Positions 1 to 5,613 of a DNA stretch of 7,649 bases are shown here, one piece after another (within the stretch, counting starts at the first letter, position 1; every line of letters starts with the position of its first letter). The DNA comes from Methanomassiliicoccales archaeon (GTDB lineage: Archaea; Thermoplasmatota; Thermoplasmata; Methanomassiliicoccales; JACIVX01), in assembly GCA_024464195.1 (NCBI GenBank), contig JANHAK010000051.1, forward strand, positions 1 to 7,649. Direction: 5' to 3'. The notes under the pieces are model-generated. The model was given only the letters and a program-made list of their open reading frames with translations. It was not told where the DNA came from and did no database searches. The position numbers were made by a program, and so were the translations under genes.

Positions 1-847
1 GGATTGAGAGGCGGAATGAAAGTAGGAACATAATGGTGAAGTAAAGTAGTAGTGGTATCGCGATTCTCACTACATCGATTGGCAGCTGCAATATGTATTC
101 TCCCTTCAACGAAAACATGACGACGATCGTGAACAACAATGCAAGCAATGAGACCTTGCTGAGTTTCGGGATGAATTTGTTATCATACCACTCAGATCCT
201 TTTCGTGGAAGGAGTGCATATCTTGTAACAATACCAGCAAAAAATGGAATTCCAAGATAGATCAAGACTGATTGGGCAACCTCCCATATTGATATGCTGA
301 CGGCGACACCAGATCCAGGTGCAATAAACTCAGAAAGTACGAAGATCATGAAATACGCGTAGAATGAGTATGTAAGAATCTGAAAGATTGAGTTGAGCGC
401 GACCAATATGGCGGCATATTCAGAATCGCCCTCTGCCAATTGATTCCACACAAGAACCATGGCGATGCATCTTGCAAGGCCTGTCAAAATGAGGCCGATT
501 CTGTATTCTGGTAGATCGGGCAAAAAGATCCATGCGAGTGTGAACATCAAAAACGGTCCAACGATGTAATTTAACGCGAGGGACGTGCCGAACATCATCT
601 TAGACTCAGGCATTCGCGTGAGCTTCGAAAGTTCTTCATATTTTACTTTAGCCAATGGTGGGTACATCATTAGAATCAAGCCAATGGCGATCGGTATCGA
701 GGTGGTGCCGATGCTCATCGAATTCAGTATGTCAGCTACTGCGGGAAAAACAGCTCCGAGTCCCACGCCAATGAACATCGCGAGGAAAATCCAAAGTGTC
801 AGATACCGATTTAGAAATGAGAGTTTTTTTGATATTTGCTCTACCAT
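1..847 (-). CDS. arsB/acr3: ACR3-family arsenite efflux permease (3' end outside window)
   Basis: This membrane carrier of the ACR3 (BASS/bile-acid transporter-related) family expels arsenite, and in some members antimonite, from the cytoplasm. The 282 visible codons start at the ATG at 847-845, and the C-terminal part (roughly 70-90 residues in typical members) lies beyond the window. The family signature GLARCIAMVLVWNQLAEGD occupies residues 123-141 and carries the conserved membrane cysteine, here Cys127, needed for As(III) transport in characterised ACR3 proteins. Hydrophobic segments lie near residues 17-35, 50-62, 88-110, 116-134, 145-172, 187-207, 232-246 and 262-278. The start is supported by GGTGAT at 859-854 on the minus strand, six bases upstream; the frame is open upstream but offers no better start. 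The gene diverges from the permease operon at 1286 and has its own TATA box and candidate operator. The family call is firm. The second conserved functional region, in the C-terminal half, cannot be checked here. Confidence 0.95.
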   Translation of the reverse strand, partial: MVEQISKKLSFLNRYLTLWIFLAMFIGVGLGAVFPAVADILNSMSIGTTSIPIAIGLILMMYPPLAKVKYEELSKLTRMPESKMMFGTSLALNYIVGPFLMFTLAWIFLPDLPEYRIGLILTGLARCIAMVLVWNQLAEGDSEYAAILVALNSIFQILTYSFYAYFMIFVLSEFIAPGSGVAVSISIWEVAQSVLIYLGIPFFAGIVTRYALLPRKGSEWYDNKFIPKLSKVSLLALLFTIVVMFSLKGEYILQLPIDVVRIAIPLLLYFTIMFLLSFRLSI

Positions 848-907
848 CCCATCATCACCGTCTAATATTTCAGAATGTCTGCATCGATTGTTGATGAATC
901 AAGTGAT

Positions 908-927
908 ATTTCAACAAATTTAGAAAT
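908..927 (-). promoter_or_regulatory. Candidate repressor operator of ACR3 (TTCAA-N6-TAGAA)
   Basis: On the plus strand this is ATTTCAACAAATTTAGAAAT. ATTTC and GAAAT are mirror arms ten bases apart, as in the perfect palindrome at 7332-7351, with which it shares 15 of 20 bases. Its centre is about 25 bp downstream of the ACR3 TATA box centre, so it covers the expected transcription start. A second inverted repeat overlaps it: CAACAAAT at 912-919 and ATTTGTTG at 931-938, the latter touching the TATA box. Binding at either would block initiation. The repressor identity (for example an ArsR-type protein) is inferred; none is encoded here. Confidence 0.55.
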
Positions 928-938
928 AGCATTTGTTG

Positions 939-946
939 TATATAAA
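939..946 (-). promoter_or_regulatory. TATA box of ACR3 gene
   Basis: The minus strand reads TTTATATA, a textbook euryarchaeal TATA box, about 95 bases upstream of the ATG. Transcription would start near 915-920, giving a leader of about 70 nt. The plus strand also reads as an AT-rich box here, but no rightward gene begins within a suitable distance. Confidence 0.6.
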
Positions 947-966
947 AATAGACTCATCCTCCCGTA

Positions 967-984
967 TGAAATATGAAAATTTCA
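967..984. repeat. Small inverted repeat TGAAAT-N6-ATTTCA
   Basis: Two six-base arms are separated by six bases, in the ACR3/permease intergenic region upstream of the ACR3 TATA box. The half-sites match those of the candidate operators but in opposite orientation. It could be an extra regulator site or chance in AT-rich DNA. The rest of the intergenic region (about 985-1230) holds no convincing gene. Confidence 0.25.
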
Positions 985-1231
985 AAGATCAAGACCGATT
1001 GCATCTGTTTAAAATCATCATTAGTATTTTATTGGATTTTATTGACATCTATATGTATAGGATCCGAATTTTCAGTAGGTTTTTTTGAGTGTATGTTCTT
1101 GAGCATTTTGATTTATTCTTAGGAAATTGAAATTGATCCCACTTATTGTGAAGTAAAGCGCTTGATCTACTAGGTTTATTTTGGTCACCTTCACCATTGC
1201 ATCGGATTTTGTAATTAGTTTTGGCAAAAGA

Positions 1232-1246
1232 TTTATGTATTATATT
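1232..1246 (+). promoter_or_regulatory. TATA region of permease operon
   Basis: An AT-rich stretch TTTATGTATTATATT follows the purine-rich AAAAGA, resembling an archaeal BRE-TATA pair. It lies 40-54 bases before the permease ATG. Either TTTATGTA or TATTATAT could be the actual box; both put the transcription start inside the palindrome at 1257-1272. Confidence 0.5.
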
Positions 1247-1256
1247 TTGATAAAGC

Positions 1257-1272
1257 TTCAAAAAATATTGAA
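1257..1272 (+). promoter_or_regulatory. Candidate operator of permease operon (TTCAA-N6-TTGAA)
   Basis: TTCAAAAAATATTGAA has perfect five-base mirror arms with a six-base centre, identical in geometry to the site before the second DGC gene. It sits over the expected transcription start. Its centre is about 21 bases from the start codon, against about 20 for the site at 7334-7349. It is therefore a good candidate for a repressor site shared by both units. Confidence 0.6.
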
Positions 1273-1285
1273 ATAGGCGAGATCC

Positions 1286-2353
1286 ATGGGAGATCCTCTG
1301 ATCGATTCACTCATCAGCGGCTTTAACAGCATTATGGACTATCTGAGCCAACATACGCTTACATGTCTTATTCCGGCTTTTTTTATCGCTGGAGCTATTG
1401 CCGCTTTTGTTAAGAAAGAAGCAGTTCTCAAGTATTTTGGACCAAGTGTCAGAAAGATCAAATCGTACACCGTCGCATCAGTTTCAGGCACGATCTTAGC
1501 GGTCTGCAGTTGTACGATATTGCCGCTGTTCGCAGGGATTTACAAGAAAGGAAGTGGTATCGGTCCGGCCACGACTTTTCTTTTCGCAGGACCGGCAATT
1601 AACATTTTAGCGATTATCTATACGGCTCAAGTACTAGGTTACGATCTCGGAGCTGCAAGGGCGATAGCCGCGATCGGTCTATCAATCGTCGTCGGACTCA
1701 TAATGGCTTTTGTTTTCAGAGAACATGACAGGGCACTGATCAAGGAAGAAAAACCTTTCGTTGCTGCAGTATCGTCCGATCCAAGACCAAGATGGGTAAC
1801 TCCAATCTTTTTCATACTGCTGATCGCGATTCTTCTCATCGGTGCATCGAAACTTGAATGGGTTCCGAAGCTTGCAATCGTTTACATATTGACTGTTGTC
1901 GTCGCCGTTCTTCTGATCTATTACTTTGAAAGAGACGAAGTGACAAATTGGGCAATGGAAACATGGGATTTGACAAAAAAGATCTTCCCAATATTGATCG
2001 CAGGTACTTTCATCGTCGGCGTCATCGCCTATTTTATTCCACCAGAAACCTTCCGACCGTATCTCGGGGATAATTCGATTGGGTCAAACCTGCTTGCATC
2101 GATCATTGGGGCGATTCTTTACATGCCAACGTTGCTCGAGGTTCCCATTATTGGGACGACTTTTGGTTATTCGACAGGAGTCATGGCTTCTGGACCGGCA
2201 TTAAGCCTTCTGCTGAGTGGGCCGACGACAAGCCTGCCGTCAATCATTGTGCTTTATAGGATCATTGGTGCAAAGAAAACGTTTGTCTATTGGATCTCCG
2301 TTGTTTTCATATCAGCAATTGCTGGTTTGATATATGGTGCAATGGTGGGATAA
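1286..2353 (+). CDS. UPF0718/ArsP-type permease
   Basis: This 355-residue polytopic membrane protein belongs to the UPF0718 (DUF318, ArsP_1/YraQ-like) permease family. Characterised ArsP members export trivalent organoarsenicals such as methylarsenite, but many relatives have no proven substrate. The N-terminal half has the family hallmark CSCTILPLFAGI at residues 74-85, with Cys74 and Cys76, followed by GPATTFLFAGPAINILA (93-109). The C-terminal half repeats the theme with YMPTLLEVPIIG (279-290). Membrane segments lie near 23-42, 62-84, 96-116, 124-144, 171-186, 194-212, 233-251, 268-290, 316-327 and 333-352. Cys27 is the only other cysteine. The start ATG has only a weak ribosome site (AGGCGA, 1275-1280), but the leader is short and the promoter well placed. 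It heads a four-gene operon and ends one base before the next start. Metalloid or organoarsenical efflux is inferred from family and neighbours; another thiol-reactive substrate is possible. Confidence 0.88.
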   Translation: MGDPLIDSLISGFNSIMDYLSQHTLTCLIPAFFIAGAIAAFVKKEAVLKYFGPSVRKIKSYTVASVSGTILAVCSCTILPLFAGIYKKGSGIGPATTFLFAGPAINILAIIYTAQVLGYDLGAARAIAAIGLSIVVGLIMAFVFREHDRALIKEEKPFVAAVSSDPRPRWVTPIFFILLIAILLIGASKLEWVPKLAIVYILTVVVAVLLIYYFERDEVTNWAMETWDLTKKIFPILIAGTFIVGVIAYFIPPETFRPYLGDNSIGSNLLASIIGAILYMPTLLEVPIIGTTFGYSTGVMASGPALSLLLSGPTTSLPSIIVLYRIIGAKKTFVYWISVVFISAIAGLIYGAMVG

Positions 2354-2354
2354 T

Positions 2355-2606
2355 ATGAGTCGCGAGAAACCCTGTTGTCCCGAATCCGCTGCGAGAATGG
2401 TTAAGAAAGTGAATGTTGGCGGCCTTCCTGTTGGAATCGCCCAGCTCGATGAGATTATCGAGGAAGTCAAGAATCTCGGGTTGAAGGATGGCGAGGAAAT
2501 CGGAAAACAATTGCTCAAGCGTGTTAAGGTCTATAATTATGTTCCACCGGGCACGGAAGGAGAATATATCGATGCGTTATTGAGAGAATATGAGAAAAGG
2601 AGGTGA
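2355..2606 (+). CDS. Small conserved-type protein with N-terminal Cys-Cys pair
   Basis: This is an 83-residue soluble protein. ATG 2355 is chosen because GGTGGGA (2344-2350) precedes it at normal spacing and it begins one base after the permease stop; the earlier in-frame ATG at 2334 lies inside the permease gene. A vicinal cysteine pair, Cys7-Cys8 (EKPCCPES), is followed by a compact body: VNVGGLPVGI (20-29), a helix-rich LDEIIEEV segment (31-38), QLLKRVKVYNYVPP (52-65) and EYIDALLREYEKRR (70-83). I recall similar short methanogen proteins, some carried in databases under an unhelpful 'NAC family transcription factor' name, but I cannot confirm this. Vicinal cysteines can bind As(III) or soft metals, so a metallochaperone, sensor or permease partner is plausible. 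Function is otherwise unknown. Its stop codon lies within the ribosome site of the next gene. Confidence 0.8.
   Translation: MSREKPCCPESAARMVKKVNVGGLPVGIAQLDEIIEEVKNLGLKDGEEIGKQLLKRVKVYNYVPPGTEGEYIDALLREYEKRR
2599..2606 (+). promoter_or_regulatory. Strong ribosome site GGAGGTGA that fixes a TTG start
   Basis: GGAGGTGA is a near-ideal archaeal Shine-Dalgarno sequence and contains the TGA stop of the upstream gene. It ends five bases before TTG 2612. The alternative in-frame GTG at 2603 lies inside this site and cannot be served by it, so TTG is the likely start. Confidence 0.75.
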
Positions 2607-2611
2607 AAGAC

Positions 2612-2851
2612 TTGAAGATTGAAGTTCTCGGAACGGGATGTATGAAATGCAAGAGGCTAGAAAAGCTTGTGCACCAGGCCGTGGAGGAGCTGGGCATAAC
2701 CGCAGAGATCGTCAAGGTGGAGGACATCGATGAAATCATGAACAGGGGAATTATGATAACACCAGCTCTATACATCGATGGTGAGGCAAAAGCCGTGGGA
2801 AGGGTTCCAAGCCTTGATGAAATCAAATCAATGCTCAAAGGAGGGAATTAA
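2612..2851 (+). CDS. Thioredoxin-fold small redox-active disulfide protein
   Basis: This 79-residue protein is of the minimal thioredoxin type (Thioredoxin_3, 'redox-active disulfide protein 2' group). The active site is Cys10-Met-Lys-Cys13 in GTGCMKCK just after the first beta strand, and the usual cis-proline is Pro51 in IMITPALYIDG. There is no signal peptide or membrane segment, so it should act in the cytoplasm. Proteins of this type are commonly encoded beside UPF0718 permeases. They may reduce, or carry on their thiols, a metalloid or another component of the system; this role is inferred. Translation most likely starts at the rare TTG at 2612, and an upstream GTG (2603) would add three residues. 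The stop TAA shares one base with the ATG of the following gene, which indicates translational coupling. Confidence 0.88.
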   Translation: MKIEVLGTGCMKCKRLEKLVHQAVEELGITAEIVKVEDIDEIMNRGIMITPALYIDGEAKAVGRVPSLDEIKSMLKGGN

Positions 2852-3264
2852 TGGAGAAAAGCGGACGTGAGGAATGTCTTTGCGGAGGAGGGCCGATTCT
2901 CGTCTATTCTTGTTCTGGTGGCTCGAATGTAGGGCAAATCTCAAATGAGGTTGCCAAAATGCTTGCTATTTCAGGAAGGGCGAGGATGTCTTGCGCCGCG
3001 GGGATAGGAGGGCATGTAAGCGGGATCGTCGAGTCGGCCAAAGCGGCAGAGACTTCCGTCGTTATCGACGGATGCCCACTTGCGTGTACTAAAAAATCCT
3101 TTGAGCATCAGGGATTAAAACCAAGCATGCATATCGTTATTACAGATCTTGGTATCAAGAAGTCTTACGATATGGCTTCAATAGAAAAGGAAGAAGTTGA
3201 AAGAGTCTTCAACGAGATTGCGAAACGGCTCCCAGCGCCGGTGATGGTTAAAGTACAGTTGTAA
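2851..3264 (+). CDS. DGC-domain putative zinc-binding protein (copy 1)
   Basis: This 137-residue cytoplasmic protein of the DGC-domain family (named after its Asp-Gly-Cys motif) is usually annotated only as putative zinc-binding. The visible family features are YSCSGGSN (19-26), Cys48 in MSCAAGIGGH, and IDGCPLACT (72-80). Together they give four cysteines at 21, 48, 75 and 79 that could bind zinc or a soft metal/metalloid. Two further cysteines, Cys9 and Cys11, lie in a short N-terminal CLCGG extension absent from the second copy at 7362. The ATG overlaps the previous stop by one base and has AAGGAGGG (2838-2845) five bases upstream. It is the last gene of the permease operon and is followed by a T8 run. 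The reaction is unknown; a metalloid-binding, storage or sensing role is inferred from operon context. Confidence 0.88.
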   Translation: MEKSGREECLCGGGPILVYSCSGGSNVGQISNEVAKMLAISGRARMSCAAGIGGHVSGIVESAKAAETSVVIDGCPLACTKKSFEHQGLKPSMHIVITDLGIKKSYDMASIEKEEVERVFNEIAKRLPAPVMVKVQL

Positions 3265-3275
3265 AGCTTTCAGAA

Positions 3276-3283
3276 TTTTTTTT
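3276..3283 (+). terminator. T-run terminator of permease operon
   Basis: Eight consecutive T residues begin 12 bases after the last operon stop codon. Archaeal transcription commonly ends at such T runs without a strong hairpin; no stable stem precedes this one. Confidence 0.55.
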
Positions 3284-3803
3284 CATTTGTTCATGAATCC
3301 GCCGACCTGTTTAGTTAATTTCGTTTAAATTGGTTTGTGTATTTTTACTCTTGTCTTTCCGAGCGCGTGGATAATTCCTTACTCTGATCTGATCGTCTTT
3401 GAAGGATCACCAAAGCTGCGATGTCGAGATTTCTTTTTCTCGTAGAAAAAAAGCAAGTAACTTCATTATCATTACTAGGGCCACGATATGACCAAACTCT
3501 TGAGAATTGTACTCTTTGAGATTTCTTAACTTGTTTTTCAAAATGTTGATGTCAATAAATCGACAATTGCAAATTCATTGACTCCTGTTTTTTCTTGGAT
3601 GAGTGCCGTATTCTTCGAACTGATCTCTATAAAATTTGTTTGTCAATTTTTCAGTTAACTAAGATTGTGATGAATCGGATGTAGAATGCGTATCAACACA
3701 TGTTGTGACTGAAATGGATTCTCATAATATTTGGACTACGTGCTATTAAGTGTGCAATCCAAGCGATTATTTCTCGTTCAAATTTATCCTATATTGTCAA
3801 AAA
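3284..3803. other. Gene-poor AT-rich intergenic stretch
   Basis: No convincing gene, tRNA or mobile element is visible on either strand; all frames are broken by frequent stops. Minor structures are present. TTTTTCT at 3434-3440 and AGAAAAA at 3444-3450 form a seven-base stem with a three-base loop. An imperfect tandem repeat has units ACTCTTGAGAATTGT (3496-3510) and ACTCTTTGAGATTTC (3511-3525). GTCAAT and ATTGAC form a widely spaced inverted pair around 3551-3582. The region could be a decayed gene, a small-RNA locus or spacer; nothing decides between these. Confidence 0.5.
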
Positions 3804-3812
3804 CCTTATAGA
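3804..3812 (+). promoter_or_regulatory. Possible TATA box of ThiN-AIRS gene
   Basis: CCTTATAGA follows the A-rich AAAAA and lies about 62-70 bases before ATG 3874. It is a plausible but not ideal archaeal box. The sequence TAACAATAGTT follows at 3819-3829 and recurs, on the coding strand, in the promoter of the cysteine desulfurase gene. Confidence 0.35.
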
Positions 3813-3873
3813 TTTGGTTAACAATAGTTTATTAAAAATAAAATTCTTCTTAGACTTAAAAAAGAGGGATCCG

Positions 3874-5523
3874 ATGATAGAATTCGATGAAAAAGTTGAG
3901 ATGTACGGCAAAATGGCTATCGCACTCGAGATAATTGAAAATTGCAAGGAATTTTCCCTTCTCGTCCCCGAAGTTCGCACAAATTTAGTCTTTGCATCGA
4001 GTAATGCTGTCACACCATCGGATGTGCTAGCTATCGACGGAAGAATCACTGTTGTCAATGGTTTACCTCGTGCTGCAGGCCCTTTCAGATTCGGGGCATC
4101 TGATCACATGGCAAGATTAATATTGGAAATTAGGAAAAAGGAACCAGACATCCGTGCGGGCATCAATTTCGCGAGTACGCCAGAATTGACGAAGTGGCTC
4201 AAAGGTTTTTGTGAGAGAAAAGGTTGGATCTTTGGAGTAATCGATCGGTCAAAAGAACCCATTGAGGTATCATTGAAAGACGGCGAATCAATGCCCTGGA
4301 AAATTGAGGAACTCATGCGATCAACAAGCGGAAAAATCCCAAAGATCTTTTATGAGACTGGCGCCGTTGGAAAGGAACCAGTTTCTGTTCTGATAGGAAG
4401 AGATCCTGTTGAAGTGGCGAGAGAAGCATGTGAGATCGCAATTGCATTTTCGAGGGAAGCGAAAGAAATGATCCAAAAAGACACAAAGGTCGGAAAAATA
4501 GCTCCAGAGGAATTCGAGTCGATCATTATGGGCAGATTTGGTGCAGCCGATGACACTGTTATCGTGCCTCCGAAAGCGGGTGTTGACGCAGGTGTGGTTG
4601 ACCTAGGAAACAACACAGTGCTCGTAGTTGCAGAAGATCCGATCTTTTCGATCCCATTTCTGCCGCTTGAGATGTTTGGGTGGTATACGGTACATATAGG
4701 TGCCAGTGATGTTGCGGTGATGGGCGCTAGACCACGGTACATGTGTTATACACTGCTTGTGCCGCCTGGAACTGAAAAGGCAGATATGGAGATCATCGTT
4801 GATTCAATACATCGGGCTGCACTAGAGCTTGATATCGCGATTATAGGAGGACACACGGGTTATTATCCCGGAATTGCCGAACCACTCATTGGCGGCATCA
4901 CCGTCTTCGGGATTGCTGAAAGGGGAGGATTCATCACTTCGGCAGGAGCAAAACCTGGAAACGACATTATATTGACCAAAGGACCGGCGATCGAAGCTGT
5001 CGGGATTCTTGCTTCTATTTATGAAAAAGAACTCGAAAAACGCTGCAATGCCAGCATAATTGAAAAAGCGAAATCATTGCTGAAAGAGATCTCCGTTGTG
5101 AGGGACTCGATGATTGCCATGGGTACGGGCGGCGTAACAGCAATGCACGACGCAACAGAGGGCGGGGTTATCGGTGGCCTTTTTGAGATTGCCCAGGCGA
5201 GCAATGTTGGCATGGAGGTCGACGAGTCTTTATTTACAATTCCTAATGAGGTGGAAGTGATCTGCGAAATATTTGATATTGATCCCATTGAAGCGATTTC
5301 CGAGGGGTCTCTCATCATCACAGCGGATGTACAAAAGTCCTCTCAAATCGTCGACAATCTCAGACGTTCCGGTATTAATGCATCTGTGATCGGGAAAGTC
5401 ATTGATTCCACTGAGAAAAGAATTCTGAAGCGTAAATCTGGTGAAATTGTCCCATTGAGAATCCCAGAACAAGATCCCTTTTGGCCAGTGTTCTTCAAAG
5501 GGCTTTACACGAGACCGGCATGA
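3874..5523 (+). CDS. ThiN domain fused to HypE/ThiL-like AIR-synthase domain
   Basis: This is a 549-residue, apparently cytoplasmic protein with two enzyme-like halves. Residues about 8-195 match ThiN, the archaeal thiamine-phosphate synthase domain: VRTNLVFA (34-41), PSDVLAIDGRI (48-58), GASDHMARLIL (74-84), NFAS (98-101), DRSKEP (124-129) and GAVGKEPVSVLIGRDPVEV (163-181). Arg57 and His78 have the 21-residue spacing I recall for the essential Arg/His pair of a characterised ThiDN. Residues about 206-545 are an AIR-synthase/PurM-type ATP-binding domain: ADD (225-227), GASDVAVMGARP (276-287), GGHTGYYPG (325-333), HDATEGGVIGGLFEIA (425-440) and EGSLIITAD (477-485). The C terminus (YTRPA) lacks the PRIC cysteine tail of true HypE, and there is no SelD Cys/Sec loop. 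ThiN followed by a ThiL-like TMP kinase would join two consecutive thiamine steps, but the second half looks more HypE-like, so its reaction is open. ATG 3874 is preferred (GAGGGATC nearby) over TTG 3814, whose extra 20 residues are low-complexity and overlap the promoter. Confidence 0.85.
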   Translation: MIEFDEKVEMYGKMAIALEIIENCKEFSLLVPEVRTNLVFASSNAVTPSDVLAIDGRITVVNGLPRAAGPFRFGASDHMARLILEIRKKEPDIRAGINFASTPELTKWLKGFCERKGWIFGVIDRSKEPIEVSLKDGESMPWKIEELMRSTSGKIPKIFYETGAVGKEPVSVLIGRDPVEVAREACEIAIAFSREAKEMIQKDTKVGKIAPEEFESIIMGRFGAADDTVIVPPKAGVDAGVVDLGNNTVLVVAEDPIFSIPFLPLEMFGWYTVHIGASDVAVMGARPRYMCYTLLVPPGTEKADMEIIVDSIHRAALELDIAIIGGHTGYYPGIAEPLIGGITVFGIAERGGFITSAGAKPGNDIILTKGPAIEAVGILASIYEKELEKRCNASIIEKAKSLLKEISVVRDSMIAMGTGGVTAMHDATEGGVIGGLFEIAQASNVGMEVDESLFTIPNEVEVICEIFDIDPIEAISEGSLIITADVQKSSQIVDNLRRSGINASVIGKVIDSTEKRILKRKSGEIVPLRIPEQDPFWPVFFKGLYTRPA

Positions 5524-5563
5524 ATTTATTAGCCGTTCTATAGACGATAATTTATGTGGGATG

Positions 5564-5613
5564 AGGAATCTCGATATGAATTGGATTCCTAATGGCAGTC
5601 GATTGCTTTTTTT
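5564..5613. terminator. Inverted repeat plus T run between convergent genes
   Basis: AGGAATC (5564-5570) and GATTCCT (5584-5590) can form a seven-base stem with a 13-base loop. A T7 run follows at 5607-5613 and overlaps the TAA of the opposing gene. On the plus strand this should end transcription of the ThiN fusion gene. For the minus strand only the hairpin is available, without a following T run. Confidence 0.45.

Noticed and set aside
585..923. 112-codon plus-strand frame
   Set aside because: It lies opposite the clearly recognisable ACR3 gene, and its translation is low in recognisable motifs; it is a shadow frame.
1049..1261. 70-codon minus-strand frame in the ACR3/permease intergenic region
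   Set aside because: The translation is Lys/Asn/Ser-rich with no motif, there is no ribosome site, and its start overlaps the permease operator and promoter.
2603..2611. GTG start for the thioredoxin-like gene
   Set aside because: It falls inside the GGAGGTGA ribosome site, which is correctly spaced only for TTG 2612.
3814..3873. 20-residue N-terminal extension of the ThiN fusion from TTG 3814
   Set aside because: It would start at or before the likely transcription start, is Lys/Leu-rich low complexity, and is not part of the ThiN fold; ATG 3874 has a ribosome-site-like sequence.
3874..5523. Identification as SelD or HypE
   Set aside because: The SelD Cys/Sec-containing N-terminal loop and the HypE C-terminal PRIC cysteine are both absent, and the N-terminal half is a ThiN domain.
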